NCBI RefSeq assembly: GCF_004101785.1
Contig: NZ_CP035130.1
Location: 1,488,001 to 1,552,000 of the forward strand
DNA length: 64,000 bases
Direction: 5' to 3'
DNA from: Gudongella oleilytica
Lineage (GTDB): Bacteria > Bacillota > Clostridia > Tissierellales > Tissierellaceae
A model generated the notes under the pieces. It was not told the DNA's origin. It saw only the letters and a list, made by a program, of their open reading frames with translations, and ran no database searches. The position numbers were made by a program, and so were the translations under genes. Shown piece after piece: positions 17,562 to 26,587 of the stretch. How positions within the stretch are numbered: the first letter of the stretch is position 1; each line of letters begins with the position of its first letter.

Positions 17562-18143
17562 CTACCAATCAAACACCATTGACTTTCCCAGCGCAAAGTA
17601 TTCTCTTATCCAGGATGCTGCTTTTACACTTGAGGGCACCTCTGAAGGAAGTACATCTGCTGCGAAGCCAATCCTTTTGGCTAAAAGCTTTGATCTGTAA
17701 ATGTGATATTTGCTGCTTATTATCAGGAATGAAGACTCCTCTGAAGCTCCATTTTTTCTGGCTTTCTCAATGCTGAACTCCAAATTTTCCTTTGTATTGG
17801 TTGATTTATCCTCAATAATAATCCTCTCAGATAAGACACCTTTTTTCTCAAGATACCTTCTCATAGCCTCAGCCTCAGTTATTGATTCACCCTTCCCCTG
17901 CCCTCCGGACACGATCACCATTGTGTGAGGGTTAGCTCGAAGGTATTCAACCGCCTTATCCAATCTTAAAACAAGTGATGGTGAAGGCATGTCGCCGTAT
18001 AGCCTTGCTCCAAGAACGATCGCATAATCTGCATTATCAACCGGGGTATTTTCTATTTCACTTGATATCAAAATATGCATCGTCATAAAATAAATGAGTG
18101 CCAATATCAAAAATACACCGACTGATACCTTCAGCCTCTTCAT
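17562..18143 (-). CDS. YdcF/SanA-family (DUF218) membrane-anchored protein
   Basis: 193 residues with one N-terminal membrane segment (residues 7-25) and a DUF218 domain facing outward. Conserved parts are DYAIVLGARLYGDMPSPSLVLRLDKAVEYL, MVIVSGGQGKGESITEAEAM and IIIEDKSTNTKENLEFS. The family is linked to envelope biogenesis and cofactor binding, but no reaction is settled. The start codon overlaps the stop of the GGDEF/EAL gene by four bases, so the two are translated together. Confidence 0.88.
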   Translation of the reverse strand: MKRLKVSVGVFLILALIYFMTMHILISSEIENTPVDNADYAIVLGARLYGDMPSPSLVLRLDKAVEYLRANPHTMVIVSGGQGKGESITEAEAMRRYLEKKGVLSERIIIEDKSTNTKENLEFSIEKARKNGASEESSFLIISSKYHIYRSKLLAKRIGFAADVLPSEVPSSVKAASWIREYFALGKSMVFDW

Positions 18144-20623
18144 TGTTTAACTCCAGCTTTCAGTAAAGCATCCACTGAAGAAGCATCCAGAGGTTTACTG
18201 AAATAATAACCCTGTGCTAAGTCACAGCCTGAATCCTTCAGAAAAATAAGCTGCTTTTCTGTCTCGACTCCCTCAGCCACGACCTTAATACCCAGCCTGT
18301 GAGCCAGGTCAATAACTGTCTTGACGATAAAAGACTTGTTATCGTCCAAGTCTAAGGACCAGACAAACGACTTATCAAGCTTTATGATATCTATCGGAAG
18401 CATTTGTAGATACGTAAGAGAGGAATATCCCGTACCGAAATCATCAAGAGCTATATGGATGCCCATATCATGAAGAGTTTTCAGTGCCTTAATGCTTTCT
18501 TCCATATCACCTATAACTGCGGTTTCTGTGATCTCAAAGACCACTCCACTATAATCGTTCCACTCACTCAGGTGTCGATCTACCTTATTAGTCCATGAGC
18601 TTTTACCCAGAGTATTCGCAGATATATTAATCGATATCTTGATATCTCCAAATCCACCTGACCTCCACCCTGAGCTCTGTCTTAAGGTCGTTTCAAGCAC
18701 CCAGTCCTCAATTTTATCTATCAGTCCAGTCTCCTCCGCAAATGGGATGAAATCCATCGGATAGATCAGACCCTTTTGAGGATGAATCCACCTGATGAGC
18801 GCTTCAAATCCAACCAGGCTTCCATCTACCAAATTATACTGGGGTTGATATACCAAGTAAAATTCATCTCTTTCCAATGCCATTCTCAAATCACTTGTCA
18901 GTTGAATAAATGACCATGTCTTATCCTTCATATTGTCGTTATATATCAAATATCTGCTCTTTCCTCCAGTCTTGGCATATGACAAAGCAGTATCAGCATT
19001 TTGCATCAGAGTTTCGAGAGTATCTCCATGATCCGGGTAAACTGCAACCCCTATACTTGATGAAATCAAGAATTTATGATCGTTGTAGACCCAAGGCCTT
19101 CTAATAACGTCCATCAGTTCAGAAAGTCTCTCCCTTAGTTCTCCATCGTCGCTGAAGCTTCCCAATGTGAGAACAAATTCATCTCCTCCAGATCTGTAGA
19201 CTCTGTCTTCAGGCTTGGCAAATCTCAGTAATTCATCTGCAAATAAACTGATAAGCATATCCCCGGCATGATGCCCCATCGTATCGTTTACTAGTTTAAA
19301 ATCATCTATGTCAATGTAGATGGCGGCAAATTGCTTATTGCTATTGTTTTTTAAGGCATAGGACAGTTCTTCTCTGAATTTAGTCATATTGGGGAGATCT
19401 GTCAGTATATCTTTATATGCCAGTATCTCAAGCTTTTCCTCCATCGTTTTTCTCTCTGTGATATCAACACCTATAAAGACAAGGCTCTCTATATAGCCAT
19501 CCTTCCAAACATAGGTGTTGCTAAACAACATGGTTTTTTCTGAACCGTCCTTTGCTATCACCTTGAGCTCAGCATTCGCCAAAGGTTCACCATTCATAAG
19601 TCCTGGCAGCATATCAACCAATTCACTCTTTTGAACATCATCGCCAAGGAAGTCAAATGCATTTTCCCCAACGAGCTCCCCTTGAGTGTATCCGAATATG
19701 CTCTCCGAGTATTGATTAAACTTGGTAATAAGTCCGTTTTTATCACAAACAATTATAGAAATCGGAGCCTCCCTTGATATGCTTTCTACCAAGCCTTGTT
19801 CAAGCTTCAGATTTTCCTGAAGCTGAAGCTGCTGGGTGATATCCGTATGTGAGCCTGCAAAGCTTTCAGCTTTCCCATCCTCATTCCTTACAGCCTTACC
19901 TCTGCTCAGGATCCATCTGTAAGCACCATCCTTAGCCCGGACTCTGAATATATTCTCATATATCCCCTCGCCGTTTTCTATATAGCTGTCAATAACCTTA
20001 ACCCCGAAGACCAGATCCTCAGGATGGACAAAGGTCCTCCATTTTTCCATTGTATCAATATCTGCCTGTTCCGATTCAGTATATCCAAATTCAGGCTTTA
20101 TTAGGGTAGATGTTTTATATACACCAGTTATGAGATCCCAGGTCCAAATACCATCATTGGCTCCAGCAACAGAAAGATCATACTGCAGCTGACTGTCCTT
20201 TAAGGCTTTCTGATAATATTCAAGCTGTTCGATTCTTTCCCTAAGCTCCGTTTCCGCTTTGCTAAGCCGATCATGGGACTCATCCAGCTCAAGATATCCC
20301 TGATATATCCTGTCGGTTGCAGCCTTGAAAAGCTGGAGCCTATTTCTGATCATAAAATAAAATACAGACCCTGAAAGTAGGACATAAACCCACCCCTTAA
20401 TGGTCTGCATGCTTTGGTACGTCTGTGGATCGGCAATGAAAATGGAAAGCAATCTGTCTGAAAACAAAATCCAGGTAGCACCGATAATTATATATATTAG
20501 TATTACTCTGAGACTTTCACGCCAGGGTACTATACTATTCCTAAGCTCGTCAAAATGATGAGACAAGCTCCCGCCCTCATCAATTGTCTTATTTATTCTA
20601 TCCAAATGTTTCCTATAAGACAT
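18140..20623 (-). CDS. Membrane PAS-PAS-GGDEF-EAL cyclic-di-GMP protein
   Basis: 827 residues. Two membrane segments lie at about 36-58 and 72-92, followed by a coiled stretch, a PAS_3-type PAS (about 150-265), a second PAS (about 280-390), GGDEF (about 400-560) and EAL (about 575-815). The cyclase signature SGGDEF is intact. The phosphodiesterase has EALIRW, DDFGTGYSSL and EGVETEKQ, so both activities are possible. ATG at 20623 follows GGAGG. First gene of a small operon with the YdcF-like gene. Confidence 0.95.
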   Translation of the reverse strand: MSYRKHLDRINKTIDEGGSLSHHFDELRNSIVPWRESLRVILIYIIIGATWILFSDRLLSIFIADPQTYQSMQTIKGWVYVLLSGSVFYFMIRNRLQLFKAATDRIYQGYLELDESHDRLSKAETELRERIEQLEYYQKALKDSQLQYDLSVAGANDGIWTWDLITGVYKTSTLIKPEFGYTESEQADIDTMEKWRTFVHPEDLVFGVKVIDSYIENGEGIYENIFRVRAKDGAYRWILSRGKAVRNEDGKAESFAGSHTDITQQLQLQENLKLEQGLVESISREAPISIIVCDKNGLITKFNQYSESIFGYTQGELVGENAFDFLGDDVQKSELVDMLPGLMNGEPLANAELKVIAKDGSEKTMLFSNTYVWKDGYIESLVFIGVDITERKTMEEKLEILAYKDILTDLPNMTKFREELSYALKNNSNKQFAAIYIDIDDFKLVNDTMGHHAGDMLISLFADELLRFAKPEDRVYRSGGDEFVLTLGSFSDDGELRERLSELMDVIRRPWVYNDHKFLISSSIGVAVYPDHGDTLETLMQNADTALSYAKTGGKSRYLIYNDNMKDKTWSFIQLTSDLRMALERDEFYLVYQPQYNLVDGSLVGFEALIRWIHPQKGLIYPMDFIPFAEETGLIDKIEDWVLETTLRQSSGWRSGGFGDIKISINISANTLGKSSWTNKVDRHLSEWNDYSGVVFEITETAVIGDMEESIKALKTLHDMGIHIALDDFGTGYSSLTYLQMLPIDIIKLDKSFVWSLDLDDNKSFIVKTVIDLAHRLGIKVVAEGVETEKQLIFLKDSGCDLAQGYYFSKPLDASSVDALLKAGVKQ

Positions 20624-20682
20624 AGCTGCCTCCAGAATAATTCATCCTATTTGTAATGGTATACCCATTTGTTCCATCATTA

Positions 20683-21576
20683 TCACATTTTAGATGTCGA
20701 TAGAATTATCTCAATGAATTTTCTTGCTGCAGGCGAAGGCTCTACACTTCGCAGTCTGCACACACCGATGCTTCTTTCAGGAATATTTTCAATGAGCTCA
20801 AGTTGAAATAGCCCCTCAGACTTAAGAAACTCCTCCGAATACTCCCTGACCACACATGACACCCCCAACCCGATTCTGGCAAATTGCAGCAAGAGATCGT
20901 GGGATCCTAATTCTATTTCTGGATTAATGTCTACACCCTTTGATCTGAAAAAATCCTCGACGTATTGCCTTGATCTGGACGAGGAGTCAAGCATTATCAA
21001 TGGGAGTGATGAAACTTCTGAAAGACTTAACTTTCTTTCCTTAAGAGCTGAATATCTGTTCCCTGCTACAAATATGTCCTTTACCTTTTGTATCGGCTCG
21101 ATTTCCAATGAATTATCCTCCAGAGGAAGATTAATGACTGCAAGGTCTATATCGCCAGACTTTACCAGCTCACCAAGCTCAGATGTAGTCCTGTTTATTA
21201 TTTTCATTTTTATGGAAGGAAAGCTCTTATTGAAGCTCTCTAAATGCGGAAGCAGGAAGTATCTTGAAATTGTATCTCCAACCCCAAGCTTCAGATGCCC
21301 CTCCATAAGATTTTTGCTATCCTGTACTCTTTTTTCACCATTTATTATCAGGTTTATACCAGGGTTTACATGTTGAAACAGCAGCTTGCCCTCCTCAGTT
21401 AATACAACGCCCTTTCTTGTCCTTGTAAACAGTCGCACTCCAAGCTCAGATTCAAGAGCAGCTATAGACTGGCTAACAGCCGGCTGACTCATAAAAAGCG
21501 TATTTGCAGCCTTTGTAAAGCTTCCAAGCACTGCCACTTGATTGAATATTCTATATCCCTCAAGCTTTCCCAGCAT
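20683..21576 (-). CDS. LysR-family transcriptional regulator
   Basis: 297 residues with the LysR winged helix-turn-helix at residues 5-63 (FTKAANTLFMSQPAVSQSIAALE, then LGVRLFTR) and a periplasmic-binding-protein-like effector domain. It is divergent from the CofE-like gene, with 93 or 99 bases between the starts, and LysR proteins usually control the divergent neighbour. The effector is unknown. Confidence 0.93.
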   Translation of the reverse strand: MLGKLEGYRIFNQVAVLGSFTKAANTLFMSQPAVSQSIAALESELGVRLFTRTRKGVVLTEEGKLLFQHVNPGINLIINGEKRVQDSKNLMEGHLKLGVGDTISRYFLLPHLESFNKSFPSIKMKIINRTTSELGELVKSGDIDLAVINLPLEDNSLEIEPIQKVKDIFVAGNRYSALKERKLSLSEVSSLPLIMLDSSSRSRQYVEDFFRSKGVDINPEIELGSHDLLLQFARIGLGVSCVVREYSEEFLKSEGLFQLELIENIPERSIGVCRLRSVEPSPAARKFIEIILSTSKM

Positions 21577-21675
21577 ATAACCTCTCCTTATACCAACTAT
21601 ATTTAATATCTATTTTACTTATATAATAACATATTATATACTTTAATCAAAGGTTATTATAAAGGAGAGATGAAA

Positions 21676-22866
21676 GTGGAAAGAATCGTTGGCACTGTCT
21701 CAAGAGGTTTGAGAGCACCTATTATAAAAGAGGGAGACGATATTGCATCTATTGTAGTTGAAACAGTATTGCAGGCAGAGGCTCAAGGAGAGTTCAGGGT
21801 CCAGGACAGAGATATCGTCTGTGTAACAGAATCTGTAGTTGCAAGGGCTCAAGGAAATTATGCGACAACAGAGGATATTGCCAAGGATGTCAGATCAAAA
21901 TTTGGCGAAGAAACCTTCGGAGTGATTTTCCCCATCTTGAGCAGAAACAGATTCAGCATAATCCTTCGAGGCCTTGCTATGGGTGCCAGGAAAATAGTAC
22001 TTATGCTAAGTTATCCGTCAGACGAGGTAGGAAATCACTTAGTAGACATGGATGTACTTGACATCAAGGGCATTAATCCATGGACTGATGTCCTGACTGA
22101 AGAGAAGTTCAGAGGGTATTTCGGCTTTAACACACACCCTTTCACTGGTGTGGACTATATTGAATACTATAAGTCGATCATGAAGGAATGTGGTATTGAT
22201 TTCGAGATAATATTCTCAAACAACCCACTTACTATACTGGAATTTACAAAGAATGTCATTGCCTGCGATATCCATACCAGGGCCAGAACAAAATCACTAC
22301 TTAAGAAGTATGGGGGTCAAAAGATATTCGGTCTGGATGATATCCTGTCGGTTCCTATGAATGGAAGCGGTTTTAATCAGGAATACGGGTTGTTGGGCTC
22401 AAACAAGTCTTCTGAGGACAAGATAAAGCTGTTCCCCAGAAACAGTCAACCAATAGTTGAAAGAATTCAAAAGGAAATCCATGATAAAACAGGAAAGATC
22501 GTCGAAGTGATGGTTTATGGCGACGGTGCTTTCAAGGACCCGGTAGGAAAGATCTGGGAACTGGCAGATCCCGTTGTATCACCGGCATATACCAAGGGTC
22601 TTGAAGGTACACCATCAGAGATCAAGCTTAAATATCTCGCTGACAATCAATTCAACCATCTGAAGGGAGAGGAGCTCAAACGAGCTATCTCTGAATATAT
22701 CAGAAATAAAGATGAGTCTCTCGTCGGAAATATGGTATCTCAGGGGACCACACCCAGAAGGCTAACAGACCTAATAGGCTCACTTGCGGACCTTACATCC
22801 GGAAGCGGAGATAAGGGAACCCCTATCATATATATTCAGGGTTACTTTGACAGCTATATCAAATAA
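21676..22866 (+). CDS. Coenzyme F420-0:L-glutamate ligase-like protein (CofE domain)
   Basis: About 396 residues with a CofE-like region (ligase of L-glutamate to F420-0 in methanogens and actinobacteria). Recognisable pieces are DIVCVTESVVARAQGNY near residue 55 and VEVMVYGDGAFKDPVGKIWELADP near 280. No other F420 gene is in the window and Firmicutes of this kind are not known to make F420, so another acceptor is likely. GTG at 21676 lies eight bases after AAAGGAG; the ATG at 21670 is only three bases away from it. It faces a LysR regulator and ends at the IS-split terminator. Confidence 0.8.
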   Translation: MERIVGTVSRGLRAPIIKEGDDIASIVVETVLQAEAQGEFRVQDRDIVCVTESVVARAQGNYATTEDIAKDVRSKFGEETFGVIFPILSRNRFSIILRGLAMGARKIVLMLSYPSDEVGNHLVDMDVLDIKGINPWTDVLTEEKFRGYFGFNTHPFTGVDYIEYYKSIMKECGIDFEIIFSNNPLTILEFTKNVIACDIHTRARTKSLLKKYGGQKIFGLDDILSVPMNGSGFNQEYGLLGSNKSSEDKIKLFPRNSQPIVERIQKEIHDKTGKIVEVMVYGDGAFKDPVGKIWELADPVVSPAYTKGLEGTPSEIKLKYLADNQFNHLKGEELKRAISEYIRNKDESLVGNMVSQGTTPRRLTDLIGSLADLTSGSGDKGTPIIYIQGYFDSYIK

Positions 22867-22878
22867 AAAAATGGCGCT

Positions 22879-22886
22879 CCATGAAG
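22879..22886. repeat. Target site duplication, left copy
   Basis: CCATGAAG directly outside the left inverted repeat; the same eight bases lie at 23757-23764. Confidence 0.9.
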
Positions 22887-22935
22887 GAGGCCACTGAAAA
22901 ACCTACGATTTTTCGACAGTCTCACAATAATGCAA

Positions 22936-22984
22936 TAAAAAGATGCCCTAAGATCTGGAGTTTAAATCTTAGGACATCTTTTTG
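22936..22984. terminator. Hairpin near the left IS end
   Basis: Arms AAAAAGATGCCCTAAGAT and ATCTTAGGACATCTTTTT pair over 18 positions with one mismatch, then T-rich sequence. It behaves like an IS-borne terminator. Confidence 0.75.
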
Positions 22985-23022
22985 TTAAAATTAGGTATGC
23001 ACTTTTTCGTTTTATACTCTAT

Positions 23023-23595
23023 TTACATCGTAATTTTAGATGGAAATTTATTCTTCATATTTTCATCAATTTCATAGACTGATTTCCTAAGCTTTTTAGA
23101 TATATCCATCAGACTTTCTTTTGGGGATTTCTGATTATACACAGCTTTAGTGTGAGTCGCATCAACGATAATATTTTTGCCTTTAATGATGCCTTTATCT
23201 ATAGCAATTTCAACCGTTTTATTTACAAGCATATCTAAAAGATTCATATCTTTTAAACGTAGTTTTCGAAATTTAGTCAAAGAGCTGGATTCAATGACGT
23301 CATCTTCAGGTGCCATATTTAGAAAATATTTAAACGACATATTATACTTTGAACGCTCAACAACATCAGCGTCGGATAAGTCAAAAATTGATTTTAACAG
23401 TAAGTATTTAAACATTCTGATAAGATCAATTGCATTACGTCCATTATCAAGACAATATTTATCAATTAATTCGTTGTATATAAAGGAAAAGTCTATTAAA
23501 TCATTTATTTTTCTTAAAAGATTGTCTTTTAGAACAATCAAATCATAAATGCCGCTATATGGACTTAAAATCATAGTTTGCTGTTGCTGAATCAT
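23023..23595 (-). pseudogene. Truncated IS1182-type transposase
   Basis: About 190 residues of the N-terminal part of a DDE transposase: MIQQQQTMILSPYSGIYDL, the DUF772-type region GRNAIDLIRMFKYLLLKSIF and SSLTKFRKLRLKD, and the first catalytic Asp in IIVDATHTKA. The frame stops at SKITM shortly after, where a full protein would continue for more than 200 residues with the other catalytic acids. I start at the ATG at 23595; the frame is open 25 codons further upstream. Not functional as a transposase. Confidence 0.88.
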
Positions 23596-23687
23596 AGTAT
23601 AACCCACTTGATTTGATACCATAATTATATCACAAACGTGCTTGAAATACTTGTAAAATCGACACTTCAAGCCCTTCTACACAAAAG

Positions 23688-23721
23688 CAAGTCATAGGAA
23701 ATTTGTTTTTCCCATGACTTG
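23688..23721. repeat. Hairpin near the right IS end
   Basis: CAAGTCAT-x-GGAAA and TTTTCCCATGACTTG form a stem just inside the right end, upstream of the transposase start. Likely part of the IS that shields it from outside transcription. Confidence 0.65.
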
Positions 23722-23756
23722 TATTCTTTCATCTTATGAACTTTTTCAGTGGCCTC

Positions 23757-23764
23757 CCATGAAG
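23757..23764. repeat. Target site duplication, right copy
   Basis: CCATGAAG directly outside the right inverted repeat; matches 22879-22886. Confidence 0.9.
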
Positions 23765-23769
23765 AGCGC

Positions 23770-24195
23770 CTATTTTACTACCAGGACTGATCTGTTTGCA
23801 TAATTGAGCACCTTATTTGAGATGCTCCCCAGCAAGGATCTCGCTGAAATGCTCATCCCCCTGCGCCCCATAACGATAAGGTCTATATCAAGCTCCTCTG
23901 CAGTATCTATTACAACTTCAGCAATATCACCATTTCTTAATAGTGTATCAATTTCTCCAGCATAGCCTGCACATAGCTCAAGGGCATTGTTAAGTACTCT
24001 CTTTCCATTTTCGATATTCTTTTGACTGATATCAGTAGAATAATCCTGTTCAATAATATACGGGTTGTCTCTCTTACTATTGACTACTGTCAAAATAGTT
24101 ATGTGACTTTTCTTCAATGATCCTATCTCAACTGCTTTTTCTACTGCCTTCATCGAATTCTCCGAGCCGTCCACTGGTACAAGTATCCTATCCAT
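23770..24195 (-). CDS. Universal stress protein, UspA family
   Basis: 141-residue single-domain UspA. It starts MDRILVPVDGSENSMKAVE, and the nucleotide-binding pattern G-x2-G-x9-G-S is present as MGRRGMSISARSLLGSIS near residue 108. ATP-binding members form dimers; the physiological role here is unknown. It lies 61 bases after the GntR-RCK_C gene, and its downstream terminator has been split by the IS. Confidence 0.93.
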   Translation of the reverse strand: MDRILVPVDGSENSMKAVEKAVEIGSLKKSHITILTVVNSKRDNPYIIEQDYSTDISQKNIENGKRVLNNALELCAGYAGEIDTLLRNGDIAEVVIDTAEELDIDLIVMGRRGMSISARSLLGSISNKVLNYANRSVLVVK

Positions 24196-24256
24196 AATGC
24201 ACCCCCTGATTTTATCTCATTGCCTTCACAAATAGTTTACCCTTGTTAATCAATAA

Positions 24257-24880
24257 TCATTCCTCTTCAAGAAATATTTTAACTGCCTCGACAATCTCTT
24301 CTTCCCCAATGATTAAAAGAATATCCCCTTCTTCCATGGTGGCATAAGGACCAGGAGAAAGTATCGTCTCGTTGTTTCTCCTTATTCCGACGATTGTAGC
24401 TCCTGTATTTTGCCAGAAGTTGACCTCTCCGATAGATTTTCCTATCATCCTGCACTCCTTCGATATCTCGAGCTCAAATGGAGTCAGTGCTGTAGTATGA
24501 CTCAGGATACTGCTTCTCTCGATTATCCTGTCAATAGTCCCAAGGATCTCCTCCTCGAGCTTTTGTCGTTTCTCTATTTGCTCAGTCAGTTTAATTCTGT
24601 ATGAGGTAACACTTTCGATATTTTTGAATCTGTTGATATACTTGAAGGCCTTTTCTTTAGAAAGGACCGTAATACCACTTCCCTTGGAGGATTCAACGAC
24701 TCCAACATCCTCCAGTATCTTAACAGCACGTCTAATAGTTTCCGGCGATACATTGTATGTACCTGCAAGAGTAGATCTGCCATAAAGTTTTTCTCCCTCT
24801 TCGTAAGTCCCTTTATAGATCGCATTCGCAATGTCAAGGGCTATCTTTTCATACCTTGGACTGGAATAGTTTTCTTCCAT
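24257..24880 (-). CDS. GntR-type regulator with RCK_C/TrkA_C domain (BusR-like)
   Basis: 207 residues: a GntR winged helix (1-75, LYGRSTLAGTYNVSPETIRRAVKILEDVGVV), a helical linker (85-120), and a C-terminal RCK_C/TrkA_C domain (130-207, SKECRMIGKSIGEVNFWQNTGATIVGIRRN, then MEEGDILLIIGEEE). This is the architecture and size of BusR, a c-di-AMP-responsive repressor of betaine uptake in lactococci and streptococci. Here the gene follows korA by 14 bases, not betaine transport genes, so it may tie oxoacid oxidation to c-di-AMP or ion balance. Ligand binding is inferred from domain type only. Confidence 0.85.
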   Translation of the reverse strand: MEENYSSPRYEKIALDIANAIYKGTYEEGEKLYGRSTLAGTYNVSPETIRRAVKILEDVGVVESSKGSGITVLSKEKAFKYINRFKNIESVTSYRIKLTEQIEKRQKLEEEILGTIDRIIERSSILSHTTALTPFELEISKECRMIGKSIGEVNFWQNTGATIVGIRRNNETILSPGPYATMEEGDILLIIGEEEIVEAVKIFLEEE

Positions 24881-24894
24881 CTCTACACCTCGTT

Positions 24895-26574
24895 TTATAA
24901 TTTCTTAGCTTTCAGATTATAGTAGCTCTGAACGATCTCTTCGCCATTGATCGCTCTTCCGTCATATTTTCTTATGTTACCCGATATCCTCAGGTCTGTA
25001 TGCTCCTTAATAAGGCTTTCCAGCTGACCTGTGAAATTTTGCTCGACAGTAATTATGTTTCCTGCCTTCTTACCGAAGCTATTAAGCAGCTTTGTGGGGA
25101 ACGGCCATATATCTCCGTAAACCAATGCTCCTGCTTTCTCGCCTGACCGATTAAGTTCTTCAACTGCCTCCTTCAATGCACCCCAGGTTGCTCCAAATGC
25201 TACCATCAACTCCTCAGGGTGTTCAACTCCAAAGTAGCACGGTTCCTGAAGGTCTTCCTTAATGGACTCCAGCTTTCTCATTCGTTTCTTCATCATATTA
25301 ACTCTGGTTTCAACAGACTCATCTATGTTCCCGAATTCATTGTGTTCATGGCTGTCAACAAGGACCGTTTTATCACCACTTCTTCCTGGGATAAGCCTTG
25401 GTGATACACCTGAATCTGTGTACATATACCTCTTATACCTTCCTTCAGGAAGGTCGGCGGGATCTGTAATATGCCTTTCTATCGTCACTTTGTTAAAATC
25501 GAAGGGTTCAGTGGTTATCATATAGTCAGTCAGATATTCTTCGGTCATAAGCACGACCGGGATCTGGTATTTTTCTGCAATGTTAAATGCCCTTGCTGTC
25601 TGGTAGAACGCATCCTCAGGATTTCTGAGTGCTATGACCATCTTAGGGAATTCACCATGACCTGCATGTATTACGAATCTAAGGTCCCCTTGTTCTGTCC
25701 TTGTGGAAAGCCCGGTTGCAGGACCTGGCCTTTGGGCGTTTACTATGACCACCGGAGTCTCCAGAATACCTGCCAGACTCATGGCCTCGCACATTAAAGC
25801 AAAACCGCCTCCCGATGAACCTGTCATAGCTCTAACACCAGCATAGGCGGCTCCCAAAGCCATGTTGAGCGCTCCAACCTCATCCTCTATCTGATCCACG
25901 ACTATTCCCATCTCTGATGCCTTTGAAGATATGTAGCTCATGACGCTTGTGGATGGTGTCATTGGGTAACCGCAATAGAACTTAACGCCTGCAGCAATGG
26001 CACCAAGGGCCAGTGCCTGATTCCCGTTTATTATTATTCGCTCATCTTTTTTCCCTGGAAGCTTTTGTCTTTCATCAACCAGGGAATATCCCCACTTCAA
26101 GGCATTAAGATTGACCTCCAGTATCTTACCGCTGAAGTTTTCTTTTACAACTTGCTCTGCGATCCCGATATCCATACCAAATATCTTTACTATTGCCCCG
26201 AAGCCTACAGTTGGAAATGTCTTCTGGTTCCCGGAGTCTCTGGATGCCTTCGCAAGTGGAAGATGGCAAATGTCCATGTCTGGAAAAATCTCATCATCCG
26301 CTATGATTACACCGTTCTCCTTGAGTCTGTCTCCATGATAATCAATTGTTTCTTCAGTAAGTGCAAATATCATATCCAGCTTTGACGAGTAGGTGTAGAC
26401 GGGCTCGTCAGAAAACCTGACCTGCATAAAATTGTGGCCGCCCCTTACCATAGACATGTAATTCTTATATGTGAATACCTCGTAACCACTTCTTTTAATA
26501 GTTTTTTCAAGTAATAGAACGACCGTTTCGATTCCTTGCCCTGCCGCTCCACCAACCAAAATAGTATAGTCCAT
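24895..26574 (-). CDS. korA: 2-oxoacid:ferredoxin oxidoreductase, fused gamma-alpha subunit
   Basis: About 559 residues. Residues 1-175 are the gamma domain (MDYTILVGGAAGQGIET) and the rest is alpha (ALGAIAAGVKFYCGYPMTPSTS, IEDEVGALNMALGAAYAGVRAMTGSSGGGFALM). With KorB it oxidatively decarboxylates 2-oxoacids to acyl-CoA and passes electrons to ferredoxin. ATG at 26574 follows GGAGGG; an open frame seven codons longer overlaps korB. Substrate (2-oxoglutarate or a branched oxoacid) is not resolved. Confidence 0.93.
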   Translation of the reverse strand: MDYTILVGGAAGQGIETVVLLLEKTIKRSGYEVFTYKNYMSMVRGGHNFMQVRFSDEPVYTYSSKLDMIFALTEETIDYHGDRLKENGVIIADDEIFPDMDICHLPLAKASRDSGNQKTFPTVGFGAIVKIFGMDIGIAEQVVKENFSGKILEVNLNALKWGYSLVDERQKLPGKKDERIIINGNQALALGAIAAGVKFYCGYPMTPSTSVMSYISSKASEMGIVVDQIEDEVGALNMALGAAYAGVRAMTGSSGGGFALMCEAMSLAGILETPVVIVNAQRPGPATGLSTRTEQGDLRFVIHAGHGEFPKMVIALRNPEDAFYQTARAFNIAEKYQIPVVLMTEEYLTDYMITTEPFDFNKVTIERHITDPADLPEGRYKRYMYTDSGVSPRLIPGRSGDKTVLVDSHEHNEFGNIDESVETRVNMMKKRMRKLESIKEDLQEPCYFGVEHPEELMVAFGATWGALKEAVEELNRSGEKAGALVYGDIWPFPTKLLNSFGKKAGNIITVEQNFTGQLESLIKEHTDLRISGNIRKYDGRAINGEEIVQSYYNLKAKKL

Positions 26575-26587
26575 CTCTATCCCCCTC

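Larger units (their letters stand above)
22887..23756 (-). mobile_element. Deleted IS1182-type insertion sequence (870 bp)
   Basis: Ends are perfect 15-base inverted repeats, GAGGCCACTGAAAAA (22887-22901) and TTTTTCAGTGGCCTC (23742-23756), bounded by the 8-base duplication CCATGAAG. Inside is only the 5' part of a transposase. An internal hairpin near each end (22936-22984 and 23688-23721) could block read-through transcription. Full elements of this kind are roughly twice as long, so this is an internal deletion derivative that keeps both ends and could still be moved by a transposase supplied elsewhere. Confidence 0.9.
22872..23769. terminator. Bidirectional terminator split by an IS insertion
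   Basis: The left half AATGGCGCT-CCATGAAG (22870-22886) and right half CCATGAAG-AGCGCCTATTTT (23757 on) rejoin, after removing one copy of CCATGAAG, into a GGCGCTC/GAGCGCC hairpin with loop CATGAA, flanked by an A run and a T run. It lay between the convergent CofE-like and UspA genes. The insertion pulls the arms 870 bases apart, so the hairpin can no longer form normally. Confidence 0.85.

Noticed and set aside
24257-24880. TrkA/KtrA-type potassium channel regulator
   Set aside because: The RCK_C domain follows a GntR helix-turn-helix and there is no RCK_N domain or channel gene nearby.
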